A DNA stretch of 64,000 bases from Apoderus coryli. Taxonomy: Eukaryota; Arthropoda; Insecta; Coleoptera; Attelabidae. Position 1 is the first letter of the stretch. Each line of letters starts with the position of its first letter. Below the pieces are notes generated by a model. It saw only the letters and a list, made by a program, of their open reading frames with translations, was not told the DNA's origin and did no database searches. Both the position numbers and the translations under genes were made by a program. Of the stretch, positions 36,095 to 47,533 are shown in pieces. The stretch is from the NCBI GenBank assembly GCA_911728435.2, contig OU452203.1, positions 10,995,651 to 11,059,650 on the forward strand, read 5' to 3'.

Positions 36095-37440
36095 GTTTAA
36101 TGGAAACCACACAGGTACAAACAAAATTGTGCTACATCTAACGCCTATCTCGAGTTTAGTCGATTTTGTTTTTGGGACGAAAAAATGTTCGGACATCTCG
36201 ATTGGTATTTTTTTTTCAACAAAAACTTTATCCTAATACATTCATTATCTATATTGTAATAAAAATATTGCAGCCGGTCGAACTAGTTATTTTACGCTGA
36301 TTTAATAATTTATAAAAGTTTATCAAAGTTTATACAAGTTCATGACTCTAATATAGGAATAGACAAGAAAATTGCTGATTAATAGTTTTCTAGAAAAACC
36401 ACAGATCTAGAAACTCGATTTCTAGATCTGTGAGAAAAACGGTACGACCGACGCTAAGAATAGAGAATTTCATTGGTCTATATTCGTAAGAGTGGAAAAA
36501 AGTAAAGTTATAAATTTTTGTGTAACAGGAAGTTTTATTTGCACTTCTGTGTAGTAATGTAACAGTAAGTTACAGGGGATTTTGATTTGCACTTCTGTGT
36601 AATAAAGTTTGAAGAGAGTGGTTGGAGATTTGGCGGCTCGGACCATGAAGTCTCCCAGCGTTGGAGCACATATGTGTCCGAATGCTCCGCCAGGTTCTCT
36701 AACAACAAAACTCTTTTTTTTTTGGGCTCTTCTCTCCAAACTTCACTTCGGGTTCTAGAAGCACTAATCTCCTCCGTTGAGTAGTGTCTTAAGCTTCGCA
36801 AGTTTATTTAACGCGAATTAATATTATTAGTACCTACATTACATATTTATAAATTTTAAACATTTTATATTAACGTGAAAGAAAGATCTGCTGTATCGGC
36901 GATGATTATAATTGTAATGTAAGTACCAATTTTTAATTATAATAATTATTGATTTTTATTAAATTTTTTATTAAATTGATTTTTGTACATTCGTTAAATA
37001 TTTAAATAAATAATAGTTAGTAAAATTCATTTGACTTTCAATTTTATTTTAATATAGTTTTCTAAATGAAATCAAGTAACTATTAACTGAGAGACGCCGC
37101 TCAACTACAGACCGTCACTCGTTTACGAGGGAGAATCATTAAGATCCTCTTTCGTGAGCGTGATGTAAGTGGGCGATTCCCAAGTAGCTCAACAAGCCAA
37201 GTGAGTTAATTTATTAAAACCAAAAGAACATAACTTAATAAAACTCTAGCTAAAGATTTAACTCAGTAGAGCACGCTTACCTAAATCTACAAATACTAAA
37301 AGACATAAGGGAGGCTCTACCCTTATTTTCTAAGTCTCAATTTGGGGCTTGCTGAAGGCACCGTTCCTATTAAATTCATATTCTTATACTTTCTTATTTT
37401 TTTTGTTTGGCAATATATTACTTATACTACGTTGCATCGA
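36095..37440. other. Intergenic with one palindrome
   Basis: Apart from the hairpin at 36400-36432 and a short direct repeat (TTTGCACTTCTGTGTA near 36538 and 36586), nothing is recognised. The 36535-36801 minus frames are not a known family. Confidence 0.4.
36400..36432. repeat. Perfect 14-bp-arm hairpin, copy 1
   Basis: CACAGATCTAGAAA (36400-36413), loop CTCGA, and TTTCTAGATCTGTG (36419-36432). Confidence 0.9.
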
Positions 37441-37448
37441 AAATAAAT

Positions 37449-37490
37449 TGTCACTGATGATGAGAGTATGTTCTCTAAACATGTCTGACG
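37449..37490 (+). ncRNA. Degenerate hammerhead-ribozyme-like fold
   Basis: CTGATGA (37454-37460) is followed by a stem II GAGA/TCTC (37462-37465 with 37472-37475), then TAAA where a hammerhead has GAAA. A minimal stem III (C80/G83 and A79/U84 in last-two-digit numbering) with cleavage-site-type UC follows. Stem I pairs TGTCA (37449-37453) with TGACG (37486-37490), including one G-U pair. All three helices are present but the core G12 is replaced, so activity is unlikely. Confidence 0.4.
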
Positions 37491-37499
37491 CTGGCAGAA

Positions 37500-39550
37500 T
37501 GTCTTGGATTAAATAATAAATTTATGTTTATTTTGTGCAACAGACGTCGTTTTATTAATCTAAATAATCATCGCTCCTCTCCGAGATGGATTACTACATC
37601 ACCTTCGTACCCTGTATATTATCCAATTATTGGGCTTTTTATTAATAATAATAAACGTTATTTGGTTAAGCAAAAATACATTTTGATACAATATAAGATT
37701 GCCGCCCAAAAAGACAAGAGTGCAATTAACATAGTTAGCTGGTTTTACCTCATACTACATTCATCCATCATCATGTATACCTTATTGTCACAGTTAAAAT
37801 AAGGAACAGTTAGTTCTCTTCGTGTCAGAACGTCTCATGTACATGGGACATGGGCACAGATCTAGAAACTCCCTAGATCTGTGGACATGGGTATAAAGCA
37901 ATTCGCCGCGCTTATAGTATAGTACCTTATAGTATCTATAGATAGTATATACAGGGTGTTTCAGAAAGATATGGCCAAAATTTGTGAAGGGACATCTAAT
38001 CATGAAAAATCCTAAATTGTATTTTTTCGAAAAGTCCTTACTTACAAAGATACAGGGTGTTAAAGATGACTGCCTGAGGACGATTTTTTTTAAATATTTT
38101 CGAAACGAGTTAAGAAGAATTAACCAAATGTAGCATATTTATTCACTTAGTTAAATGTCGTAAACTGACATGAAATTGAATAAAAAAGGATGACCATAGG
38201 CGGGTCAACGGGGGGACCCTTGCCTTAATTATAACCTAACTTTTTTTCCTTGTGATTTTTATTAATTTTGTGTCAAAAATGTGATAAAATAAAGTTTTCT
38301 ACATAAAAAGGCATACTTTTTTTTCTTGAAAAACTTAAAGGTTTTCGAGAAAAGTTGTCTTGTCAGTGTTAAAAGTATTCCCCGAAAATGCTGGCCGTAG
38401 AACAAACAGCAAAGGAAATTTGCTGTGGAATTCCTACATTACATAGCGGTAAGATCAGTGACTACTTCCATAATTCAAATATTTTCTATCTATTCTATCT
38501 CTGGAATCAGGGTTCGAAATCTAGCTCTGCATGTAAAATATAAATAGCCCACCCCGTATAATGTAAAACAAATCTACACTATTTCGTCTGATCTCAGTTT
38601 TAAATATTATGATAACATTTTCCATTCATATAACCTAATAATTCCACGAAACTGACTAGAAAAACTATCCAAAGCATCCGTTTATTAGAAAATCAAAAGC
38701 CACATATAAAGCACATAAATAATACACATTCACGAAAAGTCTTACTTATACGTATTATATAGACAACAATATTCTTTACCAAAACATAACACACGCTAAC
38801 AAATCTTCAATTACCCAACAACAAACAAACTTTTAACAACACACGTCGTTTAATTACATTTTTTTTCTCTCGCTGCTACTGCCCCCGTCCTCACTATACA
38901 GATGCCACATTTGTGTTTGGTTTATTATGTTTTTAACATTCTGCTTTGATATTCAGCCGCACTTTGTTAATATGTGTGAAATAAATGAAAATAATCATTT
39001 CATTTCTTTTTATTTATTGTGAGTTTAATTACTTACTTTGGAATGAATACGAGGGCGTGATGAAATCTTTTCCGCTATCCTCAACGTCCAGAAAGCACAT
39101 AGAAAGCATATAGAGTGGTCATCTGAAGAAGAACATTTTTTGTGAATTTCTCCAATTTATTTTTTTTACTTACTTAACTTTATAAATTCAAGTCGATAAC
39201 TCTTACTATTGCTACATATACATGTGTTTGTAGAGTTCCATGCGAAGTCGATAAGATCAATAAGGATTTTGCCGCGATTTGCTTTGTTATGAATTTGAAC
39301 AGACGCAATATCAAACGTACTAGCTGCTAAAGCGTGCCCTTTATAAAATTAAGGTGAAGTGAAAAATGCGTTTAAAATTTCAGTTCTCAAAAAAATTTCG
39401 TACGCAGTAACAGTTTCTATCATTTATATGTATCTTCAAACGGTGCTCGCCTTCAGGCGCGTGCTGGGGTCATTTTTTTAAATTATTTAATCTATTAATA
39501 CTTATAAGATGTTTCATAAACTCGGCGTTTTCAAATCCTTTTAGATAGAA
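37500..39550. other. Intergenic with scattered element ends
   Basis: ACAGGGTGT motifs near 37951 and 38051 and CCCTGTATATTA near 37610 mark dispersed-element edges. A hairpin lies at 37855-37883. The frame at 37524-37802 is not recognised. Nothing else is supported. Confidence 0.45.
37855..37883. repeat. 11-bp-arm hairpin, copy 2
   Basis: CACAGATCTAG (37855-37865), loop AAACTCC, CTAGATCTGTG (37873-37883). It shares CACAGATCTAGAAACTC with the hairpin at 36400. Confidence 0.85.
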
Positions 39551-39554
39551 AGTC

Positions 39555-40805
39555 GCGGAATTTCGATTGCATGAGTATCTCTGAAACCTGGCTTACTGAT
39601 ACAGTTTCAACAAATAGTATACAAATTAAAGGTTATAACTTTATCAGGTTGGACAGATCCACCAGAGGCGAAGGTGTAGGAATCTACCTAAAATCAAATT
39701 TTGAATATAAGATCGATCTTGAGTACATTGTCTTCAGATGCTCTAGAACATATATGGATAAGAGTTAAAGTTGGAAGGGAGTGGTATGGCATTGGCCTTT
39801 TATATAGACCTCCTAATGGGTCTTTTGGCGCTTTCTTGGAGCTGGTTGAGGAATGTTTGTCTGAATACATTCTAACATGCGCTAGGCTGATTTGTGGAGG
39901 AGACATAAATCTTGATCTGTTGAATGTGGAAGGCAAACGTGTTTTAGATTTTAGTAACATGACCTCATCATATAATCTTCAACAAATAATTGATATACCT
40001 TCGCGTGTAACCAGCAATAGTGCAACGTTAATTGATATTATGCTTGTATCTGCAGAGTTTGACTCAGTGTCTGCCGGTGTTAAGGATGTGGCCGGGGTCT
40101 CGGATCATTTCCTTGTTTTTTGTAATATAAATTTTAAAATGCACAAAGTAAAATCTCGAACTTTTGAAACTCGAATGCTGGGCCGTATCGATAATGACTT
40201 GCTAAAAAGCCTACTTAGGGTTACTCCCTTTGAAAATATTTATTATTATAATGACATCAATCAAAAAGTAGCGGTTTTTAATAATCTTATTTTAAATTTG
40301 TTTGATACTGTTGCGCCCATTAAAGAGATTACAACTTCGCTTCGATGTATGCCGTGGTTTACACCTACTATTAAAAAATGGTGAATCTAAAAAATAAAGC
40401 CTTTAGAAGAATCAAACATGCGAAATCCCCAGCTCACTCGGAATATTATAAATATATCAAAAATGAAACCACCAATGCTATAGCTAGAGAAAAAAAAGCT
40501 GATTTAGAATTCACCGTAAATAACAGCAGTCCCAGGGAGTTGTGCAAAAAATTAAGTAATCTAGGTATCTACAATAAAAAATTATCTTGTGATATTCCGG
40601 AAAGACTAAATGTACCTTCTTCTATAAATAAATATTTTTTAGAGCATTCACGTCTTACTAATGCGGATGCAGATTTAATAAATTTTTATAGTAATAATCT
40701 TAAATCGAATTTTGAAACACTATTTCATTTCTCCTTGGTTACCGAAGACGATATTAGTAAGTACATACATGATGAACTGAATATTAATATGTTATTGCTT
40801 TGTTG
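39555..40805 (+). mobile_element. Non-LTR retrotransposon, endonuclease and linker (5' half)
   Basis: Broken frames encode an APE-type endonuclease: FDCMSISETWLTD, FIRLDRSTRGEGVGIYLKSN, IWIRVKVGREWYGIGLLYRP, ICGGDINLDLL (GDxN site), SNSATLIDIMLVSAEFDSVS and VSDHFLVF (SDH site). The endonuclease-RT linker follows: CMPWFTPTIKKW, LKNKAFRRIKHAKSPAHSEY and ITNFYSNNLK-like sequence. Frameshifts lie near 39700-39760 and 40380. The ORF is cut at 40805 by the 2 kb insertion and resumes at 42823 in the same frame. Confidence 0.85.
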
Positions 40806-42822
40806 CCCAACTAACAATTTAATTTTTTTAATTGCTGTAAGAACGTTTATAAAATATATTTTATAAAACACCCATTGTTTTATAAACATTTTCACAACGT
40901 TCTTACGCGCCTTATAAACACGAAAAAGGCGCAGATTTATAAAACAAATCGACTCGTTAACGGTTCTATAAATGTTGCTGGTTGCTATTATACAATAGTT
41001 TTTAGAACGTTTATAAATATCTAATAAAAATCAAATAAAACTGTTATAAACATATTTTATAACTCTTTTATAAGAGCCTCAATTGCAACATTTTTGCTAT
41101 CAACAGCAACAGTTAAAGGATATAAACGTTGTTCTAAAATACCTTTTTACACAAAATTGTTTTATAATTATTATGCATTGTTGTTGGTACACATTAATAA
41201 AATCTGAACAATCATGGAGGTAAAAATAATATAAAACGCTATAATACCCAATAATGAATAATAAAATAAGTCAGATAAAATTCACCCATGAGCAGATTTG
41301 GCTGCGAAACAAAATTTACTGTTAAATATATTGTATATTATTACTAAAATTTTAATGCGCCTCGTGAATTATGTAAATTAATGAATTTAGATTTTATAAA
41401 TTATATAAAATATTTTTTTTATTGTCACTTATTGTTGAAAATAATCTTTTGGTATATCCTTCATTATGTAATGAGTGATTCTGTATACCTTACTAGCTAA
41501 GATAATTTTACAAATTATAAAAAATATTAATTTTAAAAGTTTGGTCAACATGGCTAACAATTTAAAGAAACCAAAAATGGCTTCTTCCTTATACGATGCT
41601 TATAAAACCAAATTATCTCAACCCAGACGAGTATGCTCTTTAGATAGCTATTATAAAATAACTGCAGAATTGTTTTATACAGGGGTGTATTCGTTAAAAA
41701 ACATAAATCTCATTATATTTTAAGGGTAATATAAAATTAATATTACCTGAAACCCCTTTGATACCATAAGAATGATATGACGATGATATGATTCTTTTAT
41801 ATCTATCATATGGACACTAGCCAAAATATAAGTAGATACCTATGTTTTATGTAAACGTGAAGAATTTTTTATAAACCAGTTATGGTGTAAAAAAGTATAT
41901 ATTTCACTAAGCTTGATAATGAATAATGAAGCTAATTACAAGTATTTTTCTTGAAGTTTTATGTATTTAGTTATCCTTTGCCGTTATTTAAAATAAATTA
42001 ATAGTGAAACATACTAAAACAAGATTTTATATAAATGCTGTAAAAAATCAAAATTTAATTAAAAGGTGATGCAAAAAATATATAAGATAAAATATATACA
42101 AATTAATCAAGTCTACTCCTGTCTACTTGAAGTATTCGTGCTTGATACTTTGATGTTTGTGTGAGTCGCCGCCGTGTGTCGCATCGTCGCAATATTGGAA
42201 TAATAATAAAATAGTAAACAGAGTTTTACAAAACAAACTTTAATATAATATGTTTTATAAAAGCTTTTAATGTGTTCTTATAAAACAAAATGCTTTTATA
42301 ATTACTCTCTTATTAGCTTTTACGGGAGTAATTTAAACATAACCTAAATTGAGCTCTTTGTTTATGTTATGTAGGTATGTATGTTATAACTGCCGTTATT
42401 AAAACGGTTTGTTGAGTGTCTTTAAGAGAGTTCGAGGATTTTAATAACGACAATAAAAAAACTATTTTATTATTACGAAACGTACTTTAACAGAATAATT
42501 TTATAATTGTTTTTAAAGGAACAAGTTAATCCAGACTAGTACTTTTACAAAATGCTTTTAAAACCAATTATCATTCGGAACAAATTCGTCCTATAAAAAA
42601 TATTTTATAAACGTTTATAAAACTGTTACGATATCATATTTTATAACTATTTTATTATTTTGCTGTAAAAACGTTCTTAAAACAGTTTTTCTCACAGAAA
42701 AGTTTAACACAGCAGTTTTATCACCAAACGAACCTTTAAAGAACAAAAAAGTTTTTACTAAGCGGCAATAAAATAATTATAAAATATATTAGTTCTTTAA
42801 GAATGTCGAATTGCTAGTTGGG
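40806..42822. mobile_element. Nested 2 kb inverted-repeat DNA element
   Basis: CCCAACTAACAATT at the left end (40806-40819) matches the reverse complement of the right end (42809-42822, CCCAACTAGCAATT on the minus strand) at 13 of 14 positions. Weaker inverted similarity runs deeper (AAGAAC...ATATATTTTATAA). The flanks share TG, consistent with a 2-bp target duplication; a 5-bp TGCCC duplication is an alternative reading. Both terminal thirds are crowded with TTTATAAA, GTTTTATAA and AGAACGTTT variants in both orientations. No transposase is recognised; the frame at 41475-41723 is of unknown type. A CMC/Mirage-type superfamily is possible but unproven. Confidence 0.7.
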
Positions 42823-43086
42823 TGCCCTCACATTATACCTTTTATTAGCAATATTATCAATTCTTGCTTACTAGAATGTAGCTTTCCTGATCTCTGGAAA
42901 ACCTCAAAGGTTGTTCCAATTCCTAAGAAGGATGAAGTTGAAAATATAATTGATCTTCGGCCTATTTCCATCTTGAGCCCTATGTCTAAGATTATTGAAA
43001 AAATAATGGGTTCACAACAACTTTATAAAGAAAAATTATATTATTCACGAAAAACAGTCGGGCTTCAGGAAAGGATTCACCTGTAG
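42823..43086 (+). mobile_element. Non-LTR retrotransposon, RT domain start (3' half of split element)
   Basis: Continues the frame of 39555-40805: PHIIPFISNIINSCLLECSF, PDLWKTSKVVPIPKKDEVEN and IIDLRPISILSPMSKIIEKI, then degenerates. These are RT blocks 0-2. The catalytic palm is missing, so the element was 3'-deleted as well as interrupted. Confidence 0.8.
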
Positions 43087-43089
43087 CTA

Positions 43090-43920
43090 TGGTTTGGGAA
43101 AGTAAGAAAAGCGAAAATACAATCTACTATATTTTTAACCCAACATGGCTTCTTTTTATATTGGGACGAAACTCAGGGATTTTATCGGTTTTTTTAAATA
43201 AACTATTCCTGTTTTTTGTGCGACTTACTCTTTACATCTTTGTGGTGCCACCTGCTTCTACCGAACGCACAATTCCAGAAGATGCAGTCAATAATTGGCG
43301 ACGGAAAATATGTATTTTTTATAGTTATCGCAATTTTTTAAATAGATTTGGCCGCTCCTGGGTTAGTGCCGCCCAGTTGCACCGCAACCCCTGCATCCCC
43401 GACAAGGCTTGGCCCTGTAGGTATCTAATAGTTACATAGAGAGCGCGAGTTGCTACCTAAATTAAACCTCATAAAATTCGTGATATGTGTGTGGTCTATC
43501 TAAGAACCGAAAAACAAAGTAAGTACCTACCTACTCAAATTCATTGCTATATGGGTGACAAAATATTTATCTTGTATATTTCAAAGCAAATGTGCGGAAA
43601 GGCTTTTTATAAAATGGTTTTATTTTGAAGATACAAATTTATGATCCGTTATATTATAACACATTAATCTCTATACCTATACAATGTTATATTTAAATAG
43701 CAACAAAACAACCAAAGCAAATAAGTCATTTTAGTTCCAAGATGATATTCTTCAGAGTTAGATTTGTATTATCTTCTGAATGGGACAATGAATTGAGTTT
43801 TGAAAAGCAAATTCTCTTTAATTTTTTTTTTTTAATTATTTTCTTGATTATAGGTCAATTTGCAAATAATACTGCGATTTTACGAAAGACACATTGTATT
43901 TTATAAGAAAAGTCGAATAA
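43090..43920. other. Unrecognised sequence after the split retrotransposon
   Basis: A 116-codon open frame (43089-43439) has no family resemblance that I know. The remainder is A+T-rich. Confidence 0.35.
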
Positions 43921-44067
43921 ATCTTGACGTTTCGATCATTTTTTTGATCTTTCTCAAAATAGTCTACAAGTAAACAATGATGGAATAAGTTAAAAATTTC
44001 GTTACAATTAAAAACATCTAAGTGAATATACCTGTATGGCATGAATATTCTCTTTAAATAGAGATTG

Positions 44068-44290
44068 AGTATACAGGATGGTTCAAAAAGACGCGCAAAA
44101 AAAGTTCCCGTTAACATATGTCCGGAAATGCATTATTTTTTTGTACATAACGGTTTTTTTTAATTAAGTCAAATACCTCCTTACGAATTTCTTTGAAAGT
44201 TGGCAGCGTTGTTGCTAGAAATAGGGAGCTTATATGGCCCTAACTATATTAAAATTATTAAGTTCAGTGGCGTTAGTAACAAGTATTGTC
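44068..44290 (-). repeat. Dispersed element, copy A (minus orientation)
   Basis: The reverse complement matches 48286-48523 and 58247-58514 (GACTTAATTAAAA, AACAATGCATTT-like, GGGAACTTTTTT, CCTGTA end). A family of ACCCTGT-ended elements without coding. Confidence 0.7.
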
Positions 44291-45053
44291 AACAAATGTA
44301 CGCCACTGACTCTAATTTAATTTAGATATGACTATATACACCTATATAAAGTTCGTAAAACTCTGCAGATTGTTAATGAAAACAGAGTGTATTTTTAAAA
44401 AAACATAATATGTTCTAATCTTATTTATACTACTATGCCTACTTACTCATAAGAAAATCTAATATTCTAATTTATGATTAAAAAAATAAATAAAATATAT
44501 AACGTACTATTAAACTAATCTTTAAAATAATATTATTTATTCCATCCCATCCAAAAGCGAGGATCTTCTGCTAAGTGTCTTAAAGTTTTATATATCGCTG
44601 ACAAAAAAATGAGAAATACAGAACCGGATTTCGGTATTGTAGATTACCTACCAAACATTCTGTAATGAATTACATAATTGTTCGGTTATGCATGTAAATT
44701 TTAATGTCACTACTTGTTTAATGCTATCTGCGTAGATATTGTGTCGTTTTATTCATCCCTCAGATCTAAATTCGTGTACTATATATACTGTGAGTAGGGA
44801 ACACAATTTCTTTACAATTTTTATAATTTGGTGTTGCCGATCAATAACCTAATGCCTTATATTGTCACGAGTACAGATTCCAAAATAATTAATTTTTACG
44901 AATATTTTCTTGGGATGAGGTTTGAACACAAACTTATATCATATATCAATCAAATGGCAAAATTTATTTTTAAAATAAACCCCCCCTTTTCATATCATTA
45001 TATGTAAATGTCCTTTGTAATTGAGCATATTGACAAAGGAAGCAAATTGTTCA

Positions 45054-45094
45054 CTGTCCTGAGGATGACTTAATAAAAGTCGAAACGTCGACAG
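45054..45094 (+). ncRNA. Hammerhead-ribozyme-like motif
   Basis: CTGTC (45054-45058) pairs with GACAG (45090-45094) as stem I. CTGAGGA (45059-45065) fits the CUGANGA core. GACTT/AAGTC (45067-45071 with 45077-45081, loop AATAA) forms stem II. GAAA (45082-45085) then CGTC gives A15.1-U16.1 and C-G of a loopless stem III, which would need dimerisation, followed by the expected GUC cleavage site. One extra U lies between the core A9 and stem II. Minimal stem III hammerheads are an established feature of Penelope-like elements, and a Penelope-like remnant lies 280 bp away on the other strand. Confidence 0.55.
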
Positions 45095-45369
45095 AGGAGT
45101 TACTTTGTTTCTGTAATTAACCTAAAACCAACCAACTTCAATTTTAAAATCACTTAGATAGAGGTTACTAACACAGTAGTTAAAATATTTAGGTTTTACA
45201 TAAATATGCATACACATATATTTTTTTACGATACATTACAATTTAAAATACCCACTTATTTCTTTTTTTTTTTATTTATTTCTATAAATTATTATTTATT
45301 TATATTTATATTATATTTTTTATTTATTTCTACAACAGTGTTTATTTTTTTTTATGTGCATCATCTCTA

Positions 45370-46245
45370 GCATTTCTCTTTTTTGTGATTTGTTTCTTTA
45401 TCCAAAATGGACGTAGCTTCGAAATCAAACTCGTGGTTATGGGTTTCTATGTGTTTTTTTAATGCCATTCTTCCTGTGTTGGGGTTTCCGTGGTTTCTTA
45501 TCCGTTTTTCTAGATGTTGCTTCGTGTGACTAACTAGTTAGTCACAATTTTTACATGGAATTTGATATACAACGTGCGTGTTTTTCATTTTAGGTGTTTT
45601 TGTTTTTAGTTTGGTATATATTTTTTATTTTAAGGTGTTTGTTTGTTTTTATGACAAACAGTGATACTATATTTTTGTAATTTAGTTTTTATGTTTTCAG
45701 ATAACCCCTTGGTGTACGGCAGTGACATGTAGTTTCTTGTATTATTTGTGTTAGAACTGTTATTAATGTGTTCATTATAAAATTTGTGTATTCTCTTTTT
45801 GAAGATTTTGTTTATTAAATTGTTTGGGGAATTATTTTTCAAGAGAACATTTTTAGCCTTGGTAATACATTCTTCTCGCTATTCGGGATCCGTAAGTTTC
45901 CTTGCTCTATCTACAAGCCAATGAGTACACTTTTTTTTGTGACTGATGGGGTGATAGGAATAATTATAATTTACATATCTCTGGGACCAAGTTGTATACT
46001 CTGTATACCATTTTGTTTGTATTTTGTTGTTAATTCTATCAAGAGTGGTATCAAGAAAAAATTGATCTGGCTATTGGTTTCAACTTCCATGGTAAACTGT
46101 CATTTTGGATGATATGAATTGAACATATCAATCTTCTCAAAAATATCCATGACTTAGCCGCTTCAAAATTCTGCTCATCTCGTGGGCTTACGCCTAATTT
46201 CATCCCTGAATAAGATGTTTTAACATTTGTAACATATAAATCCAC
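45370..46245 (-). mobile_element. Penelope-like retroelement remnant (RT C-terminus and GIY-YIG region)
   Basis: The minus strand reads, in several broken frames: KLGVSPRDEQNFEAAKSW; QFTMEVETNSQINFLDTTLD then RINNKIQTKWYTEYTTWSQR (RT palm/thumb end); SYHPISHKKKCTHWLVDRAR and KLTDPE; MSLPYTKGLSENIKTKLQKY (linker); then HVVYQIPCKNCD and HTKQHLEKRIRNHGNPNTGR (GIY-YIG endonuclease, first Tyr and Arg region) and ALKKHIETHNHEFDFEA. This order is diagnostic for Penelope-like elements. Frameshifts, plus a stop after CKNCD, make it inactive. Confidence 0.8.
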
Positions 46246-46249
46246 CTCT

Positions 46250-47500
46250 GTTCAGCTCGTAGCCATACATAAACACACTTCCACCCCATTAAAGAGCAAC
46301 AATAACAACATAAACTTGTGTACCACACACCGAAGAAATCATTTTTAATCCCACAACTACCATTTAGCAAACCATTCAAAAACAAATACGTTAGTAAATC
46401 CTTTTAATGATGACACATTGCTGGCTATACCTATATTTACATTATGGTATTTGTAACGACCAAAAAACATAAGCTCTGAACATAATATAAGATATATTTG
46501 TATACAGGGTGTAACTTAAGTACCTTTAGGTTATTAATTATTAAAGTTGTCTTGTAGCATTTCTTCTCAATCCGTGGTCACTGCTCACCATCGCACCTTG
46601 TGATTTATACAAGGTGTATTCTTACTCGTATACAGGGTGTGAAGTCCCTTCAAAAATTCAAAAAAAAAACTTTGTGAACATTATCTGTCAATAAAACTAC
46701 ATTTTTAGAAATTTTTCAACCCTTATATATTTTTGTGACAGGTTGAAATAATTAACCGCAAAGGCATTTTCCCTAGAACGTTTTCTCCGATAAAACTTTT
46801 TCCTTTCAAAACTTATGCCTCAAGAGCGCAATAATTATTTTATTAACTTTTTTAATAAATTGAGTATTTTCAAAAACTTAAGCTTTACTAGAAAGCAATG
46901 TCTTTCAATCCTTCGTATTTATAATTTATTTTATTATGGCAGATTTCCACAAGAAGGTAAAGGGGTTCCCGATATTCAAAAAGGATGATTCTAAAAATAT
47001 AGAGATGTATCTGTACTCTCCGTTTTTTGTTTAGGTTTCGAAAATGCGTTTTACAAGAAACATGCAAAGAAAGCAAAAGTGTTCCGGCTTGTTCGTTGAT
47101 TTTACATTTGCTTTCGAAACTGTAAATTAAGAAAAAATTTTAACTAAATTTTACACTTTTTTCTCTGACAGTAACCATAAAGTGTATACTTAATGCTACC
47201 AGATTTGAATCAAATATTCTCCCTTCTGACATTGACAGTATATTTTGGGTCTGTTAATTTTTAAAATCATTGTTTCTGATATATCTTCGAATTTAAAATC
47301 GGCCAAACATACAACAGTTTTTGCTGATGACACTTAAGCAGTACTATGTGCAAACCCAATTTAAATAGTGAAGTAAATTATTGTTTCGATGATATACAGG
47401 ACAGGAAGGATGTGCTGAAGATAGTTGAAAAAAATCCAGGTGAATAGTTTTCAGAAAATGTATGTATTCATGTTTTCGAAAATCTATATTACAACTTAGA
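46250..47500. other. Intergenic with dispersed element ends
   Basis: ACAGGGTGT motifs near 46504 and 46633 mark element edges about 130 bp apart. No coding is recognised. Confidence 0.4.
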
Positions 47501-47533
47501 CACTAGGTAAGATTCTTTTGTAAAGCTTATTGA

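Noticed and set aside
43089..43439. 116-codon open frame as a gene
   Set aside because: No recognisable domain, low-complexity hydrophobic start, position directly after a broken retrotransposon.
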